Below, piece after piece: positions 25,143 through 33,922 of a DNA stretch of 64,000 nucleotides. The notes under the pieces were generated by a model, which did not search any database, was not told where the DNA came from, and saw only the letters and a program-made list of their open reading frames with translations. Position numbers and translations under genes: made by a program. Every line of letters starts with the position of its first letter. Within the stretch, counting starts at the first letter, position 1. Location of the stretch: contig NZ_JPVZ01000003.1 of the NCBI RefSeq assembly GCF_001662875.1, positions 372,001 to 436,000 on the forward strand. The letters run 5' to 3'. The DNA comes from Thalassospira tepidiphila MCCC 1A03514. Its GTDB lineage: Bacteria > Pseudomonadota > Alphaproteobacteria > Rhodospirillales > Thalassospiraceae.

Positions 25143-26447
25143 GTGAAAGACGTCGTCAAAATCGGTGTGGCAGGCCTTGGTACGGTCGGTGCCGGAACCG
25201 TTAAACTGCTGAGTGAACATCGCGACCTTCTGACAGACCGTTCGGGTCGCCAGATTGTCGTCACAGCGGTATCGGCGCGTGATCGAACTCGCGATCGTGG
25301 TTTTTCCACCGAAGGCCTGACCTGGTATGATGATGCCCGTGATCTTACCGCGGACAAGGATATCGACATCCTTGTCGAACTGATCGGCGGATCAGATGGC
25401 ATTGCCTATGACACCTGCAAGGCCGCCCTTGAAAACGGCAAGCACGTTGTTACCGCCAACAAGGCGCTGATCGCGCTTAAGGGTGCGGAACTTGCACGGA
25501 TTGCCGATGCCAACGATGTCACCATTGCCTATGAGGCGGCGGTTGCTGGCGGTATCCCGGTTATCAAGGCATTGCGTGAAGGTCTGGCTGGTAACGAGAT
25601 TTCGCGCGTGACCGGTATTTTGAACGGCACGTGTAACTACATCCTGACCACAATGCGTGAACAGGGCCGTGACTTTGCCGACGTTCTGGCAGAGGCACAG
25701 AAACTTGGCTATGCCGAAGCTGATCCGACCTTTGATGTTGATGGCATTGATGCCGCGCACAAGCTTGCGATTCTGGCCAGCCTGGCCTTTGGTGTCGAGG
25801 TGGATTTCGACGCGGTTGCGGTCGAAGGCATCCGGAGCGTTTCGGCCCTTGATATCCAGCTCGCCGAAGAACTTGGTTATCGCATCAAGCTGCTTGGTAT
25901 CGCCAAACAGACTGCCGAGGGTATCGAGCAGCGCGTATCCCCGGTGATGGTGGACCGTGCAACCCAGATTTCCAAGGTCGAGGGCGTCTTTAACGCGGTG
26001 GCCCTCGAAGGCGACTATGTCGGGCCAGTGATCCTTCAGGGTCGCGGGGCGGGCGAACGTCCGACCGCATCGGCGGTGGTTGCCGATATCGTCGATATCG
26101 CGGCTGGTCGTGCGGCCCCTGTGTTTGGTCTGCCGGCAGATCGGTTGAAGAAAAACGTGCGTGCGTCCCTCGACAAGCATGTTGGTGCCTATTACCTGCG
26201 CCTGATGGTTTGGGACCGCCCGGGTGTCATGGCTGAGGTGACTGCAACCCTTGCCAAGCATGGGGTGTCGATGGCGTCCATGATCCAGCATGGCCGCGCC
26301 GAAACCGAAGGCGGCGTTGTGCCGGTGGTCATCGTGGCACACGAAACGACTGAGTCCGCCATGTCGGGTGCTGTGAATGATATTGCAGCGTTCGAAAGCA
26401 ATTCACAGCCGCCGGTTCTGATGCGGATTGAAAGCTTCGCATCTTAA
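25143..26447 (+). CDS. hom: Homoserine dehydrogenase
   Basis: The enzyme reduces L-aspartate semialdehyde to L-homoserine in the threonine/methionine branch. A GTG start at 25143 after AAGGAGTTATC gives 434 residues and VKDVVKIGVAGLGTVGAGTVKLL, the usual N-terminus with the GLGTVG dinucleotide motif. The substrate domain holds KHVVTANKALIA, GGIPVIKALREGLAGNEISRVTGILNGTCNYILTTM, and the catalytic area EADPTFDVDGIDAAHKLAILASLAFG. A C-terminal ACT domain (YYLRLMVWDRPGVMAEVTATLAKHGVSMASMIQHG) suggests feedback control by threonine. Confidence 0.97.
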   Translation: MKDVVKIGVAGLGTVGAGTVKLLSEHRDLLTDRSGRQIVVTAVSARDRTRDRGFSTEGLTWYDDARDLTADKDIDILVELIGGSDGIAYDTCKAALENGKHVVTANKALIALKGAELARIADANDVTIAYEAAVAGGIPVIKALREGLAGNEISRVTGILNGTCNYILTTMREQGRDFADVLAEAQKLGYAEADPTFDVDGIDAAHKLAILASLAFGVEVDFDAVAVEGIRSVSALDIQLAEELGYRIKLLGIAKQTAEGIEQRVSPVMVDRATQISKVEGVFNAVALEGDYVGPVILQGRGAGERPTASAVVADIVDIAAGRAAPVFGLPADRLKKNVRASLDKHVGAYYLRLMVWDRPGVMAEVTATLAKHGVSMASMIQHGRAETEGGVVPVVIVAHETTESAMSGAVNDIAAFESNSQPPVLMRIESFAS

Positions 26448-26593
26448 CAAAATGAACAACACATATTCGCCCCGTATCTGCCATGATGCGGGGCGATGTT
26501 GTATAGCTCGGACAGAAAATCGAGCATAAAAATAAAAAGACAACAATGAGATGGGGCCCCCAGACCCCACATCAGCAATACGAGGAAGAAGAT

Positions 26594-27553
26594 ATGGATC
26601 GAAATCTTGCGCTTGAAACGGTTCGCGTAACCGAGGCGGCGGCACTTGCGTGCTCGGGCCTGATGGGACGCGGCGACGAAAAGGCAGCCGATCAGGCCGC
26701 CGTGGACGCCATGCGCAATGCGCTTAACAGCATGGATATCAAAGGCACGGTCGTGATTGGCGAAGGCGAACGCGACGAAGCCCCGATGTTGTTTATCGGC
26801 GAAGAAGTTGGCTCCGGCGAAGGTCCGGAAATCGATATCGCGCTTGATCCGCTTGAAGGTACGACCATTTGCGCGACCGGTGGCCCGAACTCTTTGGCCG
26901 TCGTTGCCATGGCCGAAAAGGGTGGCTTCCTGAATGCGCCGGACACCTATATGGAAAAGGTTGCCGTTGGTGGTGGTCTTCCGGATGATGTTGTCGACCT
27001 TGACGCCAGCCCGGCCGAAAACCTTAAAAGCCTTGCCAAGGCAAAGGGTTGCGATGTTGCTGATCTGGTTGTGTGTATTCTTGATCGTCCGCGCCATCAT
27101 GAAATCATTGCCAAAACCCGCGAAGCCGGTGCACGCATCATGCTGATCGGGGATGGCGATGTTGCCGGTGTGATCGCGACTTCGCAGAAAACCTCGGGCA
27201 TTGATCTTTACATGGGTACCGGCGGCGCGCCGGAAGGTGTTCTGGCCGCAGCAGCCCTTCGTTGCATCGGTGGTCAGTTCCAGGGCCGTCTTGTTTTCCG
27301 CAACGATGACGAAATCGCGCGCGCGAAAAAATGGGGCATCGAAGACCTGACCCGCAAATACAAGCTGACCGAACTTGCCAAGGGCAATGTCATGTTTGCC
27401 GCAACCGGTGTGACCGATGGCGCGATGCTGCGTGGCGTGCGCCGCTTTGCCAATGGCGCTGAAACTGAAAGCATCGTGATGCGTTCGCAATCCGGTACCG
27501 TACGTTACGTCCGCGCCGTGCACGATTTCAGCCGGAAAATCTGGTACAAATAA
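26594..27553 (+). CDS. glpX: Class II fructose-1,6-bisphosphatase
   Basis: GlpX hydrolyses fructose-1,6-bisphosphate for gluconeogenesis. The ATG at 26594 follows GAGGAAGA and gives MDRNLALETVRVTEAAALA, the standard start; the product has 319 residues. Motifs are VVIGEGERDEAPMLFIGEEVG, the lithium-sensitive phosphatase metal site DIALDPLEGTT, and GGAPEGVLAAAALRCIGG. The conserved order hom-glpX-recJ is known from Rhodospirillales and relatives; here three extra genes separate glpX and recJ. A clear terminator follows. Confidence 0.97.
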   Translation: MDRNLALETVRVTEAAALACSGLMGRGDEKAADQAAVDAMRNALNSMDIKGTVVIGEGERDEAPMLFIGEEVGSGEGPEIDIALDPLEGTTICATGGPNSLAVVAMAEKGGFLNAPDTYMEKVAVGGGLPDDVVDLDASPAENLKSLAKAKGCDVADLVVCILDRPRHHEIIAKTREAGARIMLIGDGDVAGVIATSQKTSGIDLYMGTGGAPEGVLAAAALRCIGGQFQGRLVFRNDDEIARAKKWGIEDLTRKYKLTELAKGNVMFAATGVTDGAMLRGVRRFANGAETESIVMRSQSGTVRYVRAVHDFSRKIWYK

Positions 27554-27574
27554 GCGACCAGTTCTCAAACTTCG

Positions 27575-27616
27575 AAAAGGGAGTGCCTTGATGTAATTCT
27601 CGGCACTCCCTTTTTT
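27575..27616 (+). terminator. Intrinsic terminator of glpX
   Basis: AAAAGGGAGTGCC (27575-27587) pairs with GGCACTCCCTTTT (27602-27614) over a 14-base loop and is followed by Ts. Confidence 0.85.
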
Positions 27617-27698
27617 CGTTTAATGGCTTGCAGGGGCAGGTGGACTGCGTTACATCCTCCGCCCCCTGTGACCAACACCAAATGCCGGAGCCTGCCTG

Positions 27699-28991
27699 AT
27701 GTCGGAAATTATTGCCCTTGATTTCGGAACGACGAACTCTGTTCTTGCCGTGGCAGACAGTGCAGGAAACGTGCAATCCGCCACGTTCGAGGTCGGCACC
27801 AAAAGCTTCGATACCTATCGGACCATTCTGTATTTCTGGGAAGATCAGGATCTGAAGGCGCCGAATGCGCCGACCCATACCAAAAGCTTTTCCGGCCCGT
27901 TCGCGATTGAGGAATACCTTAAGGAAAGCCACGATTGCCGCCTGATCCAGTCGATGAAATCTTATCTGGCGGCCAAGGATTTTGAAGGCACTGATATCTT
28001 CGGGACCAACTATTCCATCGAAGATCTGATTGGTACGTTCCTGACACAGATCCATCACTTCGCGCAACACAGCCTTGGCTGGCTGGGCCAGCGGGTGATT
28101 TCCGGGCGTCCTGTCGCTTTTGCCGGCAATAATCCGGACAATGACTTTGCCGAAATGCGCTTGCGTTCGGCCTATGAGCAGGCCGGTTTCGATGTCGAGG
28201 CCATGGTGTTCGAACCACTGGCGGCATCCTATTATTACGGGCGTGAGCTTGATAAACCCGAAACCGTTCTGGTGGCCGACTTTGGCGGTGGTACCAGTGA
28301 CTTTTCGCTGATCCGCTTTACGCCGGGATTGGGCATTCGCGGGGTGCAGCCGCTCTCGCACACCGGCCTTGGTGTTGCGGGTGACCGGTTTGACTATCGC
28401 ATCATCCAGAAGGCCGTCTGGCCACGTCTGGGCTTTGGATCAGAATACAAATCGATGGGCGCGACCCTGCCGGTCCCGCGGCAATATTACACGGCGTTTT
28501 CGCGCTGGCACGAACTGGCCATGATGAACCAGCCCAAAACCATCAACGAAATCAAAGGTCTGATCAGGTCCGCGACCAAGCCCGATGATATCGAGGATCT
28601 GGTGGCGATCATCGAAGATGAAATGGGTTTCCACCTCTATCAGTCGGTGTCAAAGGCCAAGGCAGAGCTTTCTGAAAAAGACAGCACCATATTGCAATTC
28701 GCCCACGGCGGTGTGGAGATCGAAGAAAAACTGACCCGTGCCGATTTCGAAGCCTCGATTGCACCGGACATGGCCGAGATTGAACTGGCAGCCAAGAATT
28801 GCCTTGATCAGGCCGGTGTCGATGCGCGTGATGTCTCAAAGGTCTTCATGACCGGCGGCACATCCTATGTCCCGGCCGTGCGCAAGCTGTTCGAAGACCG
28901 CTTTGGCAAGGACCGCATCGAGATCGGACAGCCGTTCCTGTCTGTTGCACATGGATTGGCGTTGATTGCAGCGGACGAAGGCATCGTCTGA
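27699..28991 (+). CDS. Hsp70-family protein, YegD-like
   Basis: The 430-residue product has the actin-like ATPase domain of Hsp70 without the substrate-binding and lid domains. Motifs are phosphate-1 IALDFGTTNSVLAV, phosphate-2 VLVADFGGGTSDFSLIRF (about residues 188-205) and the adenosine motif VFMTGGTSYVPAVRKLF. The absence of a C-terminal peptide-binding domain and the YLKES/LIQSMKSYL segment fit the YegD branch, whose role is not settled. It is a single gene, convergent with the small membrane-protein gene, the stops directly adjacent. Chaperone activity should not be assumed. Confidence 0.88.
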   Translation: MSEIIALDFGTTNSVLAVADSAGNVQSATFEVGTKSFDTYRTILYFWEDQDLKAPNAPTHTKSFSGPFAIEEYLKESHDCRLIQSMKSYLAAKDFEGTDIFGTNYSIEDLIGTFLTQIHHFAQHSLGWLGQRVISGRPVAFAGNNPDNDFAEMRLRSAYEQAGFDVEAMVFEPLAASYYYGRELDKPETVLVADFGGGTSDFSLIRFTPGLGIRGVQPLSHTGLGVAGDRFDYRIIQKAVWPRLGFGSEYKSMGATLPVPRQYYTAFSRWHELAMMNQPKTINEIKGLIRSATKPDDIEDLVAIIEDEMGFHLYQSVSKAKAELSEKDSTILQFAHGGVEIEEKLTRADFEASIAPDMAEIELAAKNCLDQAGVDARDVSKVFMTGGTSYVPAVRKLFEDRFGKDRIEIGQPFLSVAHGLALIAADEGIV

Positions 28992-29309
28992 TCAGCAGGC
29001 GAAGTCGCCGCCGCACTGAACCGAAAGCAACACGATTGCGAGAATGAGAAGCCCGATGGCAAGGCCGCTGAGCCCATAAAGCCAGATTGATTTCGGGTGG
29101 CGTCTGAATATCCAGGGCAAAATAGCCCCCAGAAGGCAGAGCACAGGAAATGCCAGGACGCTGAAAAACAGGAACTGGGTGTAGACGTTGTCATCTGATC
29201 CCGGTGCGTCAAACATCATTGGTGAAAACATCACCATTGGCATCGACATCAGGGCAGCAAGTATGGACAGGATGGATAATCCGATCCTGAGACCTTTTTT
29301 GTGGGGCAT
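28992..29309 (-). CDS. Small hypothetical membrane protein
   Basis: The 105-residue product has three hydrophobic segments: about residues 9-30 (GLSILSILAALMSMPMVMF), 45-68 (FLFFSVLAFPVLCLLGAILPWI) and 76-98 (WLYGLSGLAIGLLILAIVLLSV). Basic residues at the N-terminus and after the second helix (FRRHPKS) suggest the orientation. Two cysteines sit near the C-terminus (QCGGDFAC). I do not know the family. Its stop codon abuts the stop of the YegD-like gene. Confidence 0.7.
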   Translation of the reverse strand: MPHKKGLRIGLSILSILAALMSMPMVMFSPMMFDAPGSDDNVYTQFLFFSVLAFPVLCLLGAILPWIFRRHPKSIWLYGLSGLAIGLLILAIVLLSVQCGGDFAC

Positions 29310-29506
29310 TGCTCGTATCCATTTTTGTTATCGCACCAGTTTGCACAGCTTTGCCGCGCAGGCAAATGGTGTGACGCAGCAAAATGTTTTTCACAATACG
29401 AAATCGATGCTTCTTTTTAAGCATTGAGTTCAGACTTATCTTGATAGCCAAAGGGCCGAACCTTGTTCGTGACAAAAGCCCGCTCTTGTATCCTGGGAGG
29501 ATCATG

Positions 29507-30043
29507 ATGAGTTCAGAAAGTGACGCACATGTGATTGAACGCCTGACGGGGCAGATCCTGCCTGCGATGGGGTTGTCTGCAACCAACGACACATCCGTTG
29601 ATTTGTCGACATTGGCGGGCCGCACAGTTGTCTATGCCTATCCGCGCACGGCGGAGCCCGGGGTGCCGTCACCGGAAGGCTGGAATGAAATTCCCGGTGC
29701 CAAGGGCTGTACGCCGCAATCCTGTTCGTTCCGCGATCACGCCTCGGAATTGCGTGCGGTCGGGGTCGAAAACCTGTTCGGGCTTTCAAGCCAGACAACC
29801 GATTATCAAAAAGAAGCAGCCGAGCGCCTTCATCTGCCATTTGCTTTGCTGTCGGATGCTGATCATCGCTTTAAGGAAGCCATGGCGATGCCGGATTTTG
29901 AGGCCGATGGCATGCGCCTGTTCAAGCGGCTGACCATGGTCATTGATGATGGCAAGATCACCAAGGTGTTCTATCCCGTCGATGATCCCGCCGCAGACGC
30001 CGAGAACGTTTTGAAATGGTGCGGCGAAAACCCGGCCGGCTAG
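29507..30043 (+). CDS. Peroxiredoxin (AhpC/TSA family)
   Basis: A GGGAGG site lies six bases before the ATG at 29507 (an ATG at 29504 is closer to it and less likely). The 178-residue thioredoxin-fold product has VVYAYPRTAEPGVP followed by the peroxidatic region GCTPQSCSFRDHASEL. Two cysteines six residues apart resemble the CTPQ-x-C pattern of BCP/PrxQ-like enzymes, which reduce peroxides with an intramolecular disulfide. The rest (LLSDADHRFKEAMAMPDF, KRLTMVIDDGKITKVFYPVDDP) fits the redoxin domain. It would act in cytoplasmic peroxide defence. Confidence 0.88.
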   Translation: MSSESDAHVIERLTGQILPAMGLSATNDTSVDLSTLAGRTVVYAYPRTAEPGVPSPEGWNEIPGAKGCTPQSCSFRDHASELRAVGVENLFGLSSQTTDYQKEAAERLHLPFALLSDADHRFKEAMAMPDFEADGMRLFKRLTMVIDDGKITKVFYPVDDPAADAENVLKWCGENPAG

Positions 30044-30126
30044 GGATTTCGAACTCTCGGCGCTGTTTGATCGATTGGCAAAATATCCGGTTTCAGACCG
30101 CCTGAGATTGCGCTATTCCATAGGGC

Positions 30127-31917
30127 ATGACAGAACATTCACAAGAGAAGACTTTTATGGGTATCGAGCGATCCGTCACCGGCAAATGGTGGCGGGAACG
30201 CACAAATGACGAGCGATTGGCAACCACGATTGCGCAGCGTTTCGGCGTGCCCGAAATTGTTGGCCGGGTGATGGCCGCGCGCGGCATTGACCTTGATGAC
30301 GCCGAAAGTTTCCTGTCACCGACACTGCGCGATTTGATGCCCGATCCTTCCAGCTTGCAGGATATGGACAAGGCCGCCGCGCGCATTGCTGATGCGGTTG
30401 AGGCGGGCGAGGGGATTGCGGTGTTTGGCGACTATGATGTCGATGGCGCGACCAGTACGGCGTTGTTGAAACGGTTTTTCCGCTCCATTGGCGTTGATGT
30501 TCCTGTCCATATTCCCGATCGCATGAAAGAGGGCTATGGCCCGAATGCGCCAGCCCTTCTGGAGCTGCAGCGCAAGGGCGCCAAACTGATCCTGACGGTT
30601 GATTGCGGGGTGACCGCCTATGCCCCACTGCAAGAAGCCCGCGATGCCGGGATCGAAATCATTGTTGTCGACCACCACGCGGCAGAGCCAGAATTGCCGC
30701 CTGCGGTCGCGGTCGTGAACCCCAATCGGCTGGATGATGAAAGCGGGCTTGGGCATCTTTGTGCAGCTGGTGTGGCGTTTTTGGTCTGTGTGGCGTTGTT
30801 GCGCGAATTGCGCAATCGCGGCTGGCTTGAAAAGAAGGGCGTTCGCGCACCCGATTTGCGCAACTGGCTTGATCTGGTTGCCCTTGGAACGGTGTGTGAC
30901 GTGGTGCCGTTGCGCGGATTGAACCGGGCGTTTGTGACCCAGGGCCTTAAGGTGATGAAGCACCGGTCCAATGTCGGCATGACATCACTTGCCGATATTG
31001 CCGGAGTCAACGAAGTGCCGAGTGCCTATCACCTGGGTTATGTCCTTGGGCCGCGTGTGAATGCCGGTGGGCGCGTTGGCGAAAGTTTTCTGGGCACTAC
31101 CCTGCTTTCGGGCGAGAACCCCGCAGAGGCGCAGGATATCGCCCGCAGGCTTGATGAATATAACCGTGAGCGTAAGGCAATCGAGGATATCGTCCTTGAT
31201 CAGGCCATCAGTGCGGTGGAGGGCAAGTCAAAAGTCGGCTCCATGGTGCTGGTCGGCGGCGATGACTGGCATCCCGGCGTAATCGGTATTGTCGCAAGCA
31301 GACTTAAGGATCGCTATCACGTGCCTTCGCTTGTGATGGGCAAGGTTGACGGGGTCTATAAGGGGTCTGCGCGTTCTGTGCGCGGGATTGATCTGGGCGA
31401 TGCGATTATCGCGGCCCGTCAGGCCGGGCTTTTGATCAACGGTGGCGGGCACCATATGGCGGCGGGCTTTACCCTTGACCCCGAAAAGCTTGACGCGTTC
31501 GAGGCCTTCCTTGAGGAACGCTTTGCCAAGATAATCGCCGAAAATGATATTCGCCCGACGATCACCGTCGATGGGGCGTTGCATGCCAAGGGCGCGACAC
31601 TTGAGCTTATCGACTCACTTGAAAAGCTTGGTCCGTTCGGGGCAGGCAATGCCGAGCCCAGATTTGCCTTTGTCGATTGCCGGGCGGTCAAGGCCGACGT
31701 TGTCGGACAGGATCATGTGCGCTGTATCCTTACCGGGTCAAACGGGCAGGGGCGGCTTAAGGCAATTGCATTCAGATGCCTTGATAATGATATGGGCCAG
31801 ACCCTGATCAAACATGGCGGGCGCCCGTTGCATGTTCTGGGGCATTTGCGCCGCGATAGCTGGCAGGGGCGTGATGGTGTGCAACTTATCATTGATGATG
31901 TGGCCTTGCCGGTCTAG
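30127..31917 (+). CDS. recJ: Single-stranded-DNA-specific exonuclease RecJ
   Basis: RecJ digests single-stranded DNA 5' to 3' in RecF-pathway recombination and mismatch repair. The 596-residue product has the DHH phosphoesterase motifs: FGDYDVDGATSTALL, VDCGVTAY, IIVVDHHAAEPELP, then HLCAAGVAFLV and VALGTVCDVVPL. The DHHA1 domain follows with GPRVNAGGRVGE and GSARSVRGIDL to INGGGHHMAAGFTL, and the C-terminal OB-like domain is at about residues 480-590. The first ATG at 30127 lacks a clear ribosome binding site; an ATG at 30157 (MGIERSVTGK) is an alternative start. Confidence 0.96.
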   Translation: MTEHSQEKTFMGIERSVTGKWWRERTNDERLATTIAQRFGVPEIVGRVMAARGIDLDDAESFLSPTLRDLMPDPSSLQDMDKAAARIADAVEAGEGIAVFGDYDVDGATSTALLKRFFRSIGVDVPVHIPDRMKEGYGPNAPALLELQRKGAKLILTVDCGVTAYAPLQEARDAGIEIIVVDHHAAEPELPPAVAVVNPNRLDDESGLGHLCAAGVAFLVCVALLRELRNRGWLEKKGVRAPDLRNWLDLVALGTVCDVVPLRGLNRAFVTQGLKVMKHRSNVGMTSLADIAGVNEVPSAYHLGYVLGPRVNAGGRVGESFLGTTLLSGENPAEAQDIARRLDEYNRERKAIEDIVLDQAISAVEGKSKVGSMVLVGGDDWHPGVIGIVASRLKDRYHVPSLVMGKVDGVYKGSARSVRGIDLGDAIIAARQAGLLINGGGHHMAAGFTLDPEKLDAFEAFLEERFAKIIAENDIRPTITVDGALHAKGATLELIDSLEKLGPFGAGNAEPRFAFVDCRAVKADVVGQDHVRCILTGSNGQGRLKAIAFRCLDNDMGQTLIKHGGRPLHVLGHLRRDSWQGRDGVQLIIDDVALPV

Positions 31918-31997
31918 CGACATGACCCCGGGCAGGGCAGCTATGATGCTGCAAATGCTTGCCGTTATGGATTGATCAGACTAATCCTGAAGGCACC

Positions 31998-33260
31998 ATG
32001 ACACAAAATTCGCGCCCCACACCCACCTCTGCGAAGCCCGAGCATGGCCTCGGATCGTTTCTGATCGTTCTGATGCCGATCATGCTGGCCTTTTCGCTTA
32101 GCCAGTTTTTCCGTTCTGCCCAGGCGCTGCTTGCCGGGCCGCTTCGTGAACAGCTTGCCGTGACACCCGAACAGCTTGGCCTGATATCGGGCAGCTTCCA
32201 TTTTGCCTTTGCGCTCATGCAAATCCCCGTAGGGGTGCTGCTCGACCGGTATGGGCCGCGCCTGACCAACGGGTTTCTGACCATGGTCACCGTGGCGGGT
32301 GTCTTTATCTTTGCCAATGCGCAAAGCGTGCTGGGCCTGATGGCGGGCCAAGCGGTGATTGGCGTTGGCTGTTCGGCAGCCTTCATGTCGGCACTGGTTT
32401 TGGCCGCGCGCTGGACCGCACCCGAAAAGTTTGCCGCCGCATCCGGTTTGATTGTTTCGTTCAGTTTGATGGGGGTTCTGGCATCGGCAACGCCGCTTGC
32501 GACACTGGTCGAGGCCTATGGCTGGCGGGCAGTTTATTACGGATTGGCCGGTATTGCGTTGATTGCGGTTGTGCTTGATTTCATTCTGGTCCGCGACAAC
32601 CCGCCGGGCCATGCAACCCATGCCCAGCGCGGCGAAAGTGTCGGTGATGTCCTGCGCGGTATGGTGTCGGTCTGGTCAAACCGGCAGGTCTGGTTGCTGT
32701 CGGGGGTGGCGTTTTTCAGTTATCCGACGATCCTGACAGTGCGGGGCCTGTGGGGTGGGCCTTATTTGCATGACGTGTTTGATCTGGGCGCGGTCGAGGT
32801 TGGCAATATCCTTCTGGTCATGACGATTGGCATGATCATTGGTCCGCCGACCTACGGGCAACTGTCGCGCATGATGCCTGACAATACCCGTGGCCTGATC
32901 GTCTTTGCCGTGCTGGTCGGGGCGGTTGCCTGCCTGTTGCAGGCCTTTGTCGGGCCGATGGGCACTGGCATCGCCATGGTGTTGATGTTGCTGCACGGCT
33001 TCCTTGGCAGCAGTGCGACGCTTAATTACGCCGCATCGCGCAAGGCGGTGGCCGAACATCAGATTGGCCGGGCACTGACCACGATCAATCTTGCGACATT
33101 TGGCGGTCTGTTTGTCCTGCAAGGCATTGCCGGGCTGATTGTCGGTCATTACGAGGCCGACCCGGATACCGGTTACAAGGCGATGTTTGTCTTTTTGGGC
33201 TGTGGTCTTGCTGTGGCGGGGATCAGTTTCTGGATTGGAACCCGACGACGCGGCCAATAA
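31998..33260 (+). CDS. Major facilitator superfamily transporter
   Basis: The 420-residue product from ATG 31998 is very hydrophobic, with about twelve predicted helices in two halves of six. The MFS loop 2-3 motif is seen as GVLLDRYGPRLTNG. The N-terminal segment (GSFLIVLMPIMLAFSLSQFFRSAQALLAGPL) and HFAFALMQIPVGVLLDRYG resemble NarK/NNP-like or OPA-like proton symporters of unknown specificity. The substrate cannot be predicted. It follows recJ by 80 bp and may be a separate unit. Confidence 0.88.
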   Translation: MTQNSRPTPTSAKPEHGLGSFLIVLMPIMLAFSLSQFFRSAQALLAGPLREQLAVTPEQLGLISGSFHFAFALMQIPVGVLLDRYGPRLTNGFLTMVTVAGVFIFANAQSVLGLMAGQAVIGVGCSAAFMSALVLAARWTAPEKFAAASGLIVSFSLMGVLASATPLATLVEAYGWRAVYYGLAGIALIAVVLDFILVRDNPPGHATHAQRGESVGDVLRGMVSVWSNRQVWLLSGVAFFSYPTILTVRGLWGGPYLHDVFDLGAVEVGNILLVMTIGMIIGPPTYGQLSRMMPDNTRGLIVFAVLVGAVACLLQAFVGPMGTGIAMVLMLLHGFLGSSATLNYAASRKAVAEHQIGRALTTINLATFGGLFVLQGIAGLIVGHYEADPDTGYKAMFVFLGCGLAVAGISFWIGTRRRGQ

Positions 33261-33364
33261 ACCGTCTGGTTAAACAGTGTGTCAGGGTTTTTCAGTATTT
33301 GGTCGGGAATGGCATCATTTACGCCAAGGGATTAAAAAAAACGTCACAGGGGCGAAAAAGCCGC

Positions 33365-33393
33365 TTGACCTGACCCCACCCAATCGCTAAAAA
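33365..33393 (+). promoter_or_regulatory. Promoter of the tRNA-Glu array
   Basis: TTGACC (33365-33370) and TAAAAA (33388-33393) are 17 bp apart, a good sigma-70 type arrangement, with the -10 box 21 bp before the first tRNA. Confidence 0.6.
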
Positions 33394-33414
33394 CCGGCCT
33401 CGTTAACGCGCTGC

Positions 33415-33490
33415 GTCCCCTTCGTCTAGAGGCCTAGGACACCGCCCTTTCACGGCGGCAACAGGGGTTCGAATCCCCTAGGGGACGCCA
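33415..33490 (+). tRNA. tRNA-Glu (anticodon TTC), copy 1
   Basis: A full cloverleaf is visible: acceptor GTCCCCT/AGGGGAC, anticodon stem CCGCC/GGCGG around the loop ctttcac (anticodon TTC), T arm with GGTTCGAATCC, discriminator G and encoded CCA. It is the first of four identical tRNA-Glu genes and is separated from copy 2 by a unique 37-bp spacer. Confidence 0.97.
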
Positions 33491-33527
33491 CTCGTTAACA
33501 TAGACTGACTTCGATTGGTGCGTATGT

Positions 33528-33603
33528 GTCCCCTTCGTCTAGAGGCCTAGGACACCGCCCTTTCACGGCGGCAACAGGGGTTCGAATCCCCTAGGGGACG
33601 CCA
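33528..33603 (+). tRNA. tRNA-Glu (anticodon TTC), copy 2
   Basis: Sequence identical to copy 1, including the encoded CCA. It begins the first unit of the 120-bp tandem repeat. Confidence 0.97.
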
Positions 33604-33647
33604 CCAACCGAAAGTTACGACATTCGCACATAAATGCTTGTGCCTGT

Positions 33648-33723
33648 GTCCCCTTCGTCTAGAGGCCTAGGACACCGCCCTTTCACGGCGGCAACAGGGG
33701 TTCGAATCCCCTAGGGGACGCCA
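33648..33723 (+). tRNA. tRNA-Glu (anticodon TTC), copy 3
   Basis: Identical to copies 1 and 2. Both it and the 44-bp spacer before it recur in the next unit. Confidence 0.97.
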
Positions 33724-33767
33724 CCAACCGAAAGTTACGACATTCGCACATAAATGCTTGTGCCTGT

Positions 33768-33843
33768 GTCCCCTTCGTCTAGAGGCCTAGGACACCGCCC
33801 TTTCACGGCGGCAACAGGGGTTCGAATCCCCTAGGGGACGCCA
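33768..33843 (+). tRNA. tRNA-Glu (anticodon TTC), copy 4
   Basis: Identical to the other copies. A short T run (TCTTTTT at 33844-33849) directly follows the CCA and may end transcription of the array. Confidence 0.97.
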
Positions 33844-33922
33844 TCTTTTTCCAAATATAAATCAATATGTTAGCGCGTAAATGTCGCGCGGTGCATGATT
33901 TGTCCTTTCTGCGATTTCGCTT

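Larger units (their letters stand above)
33528..33843 (+). repeat. Tandem 120-bp repeat carrying tRNA-Glu
   Basis: Two full units (33528-33647 and 33648-33767), each a 76-bp tRNA-Glu plus an identical 44-bp spacer, are followed by a third tRNA-Glu copy without spacer. The identity includes the spacer, so the duplication is recent or kept uniform by recombination. Confidence 0.95.

Noticed and set aside
25392..26342. 316-codon minus-strand frame opposite hom
   Set aside because: Shadow of a certain gene; His- and Cys-rich composition typical of antisense frames.
26444..27568. 374-codon minus-strand frame opposite glpX
   Set aside because: GC-rich codon bias of glpX keeps the opposite strand open; no recognisable domain.
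33415..33843. Regular repeats as a possible CRISPR array
   Set aside because: The repeat is a complete tRNA-Glu with CCA; spacers are identical or irregular and no cas gene is present.
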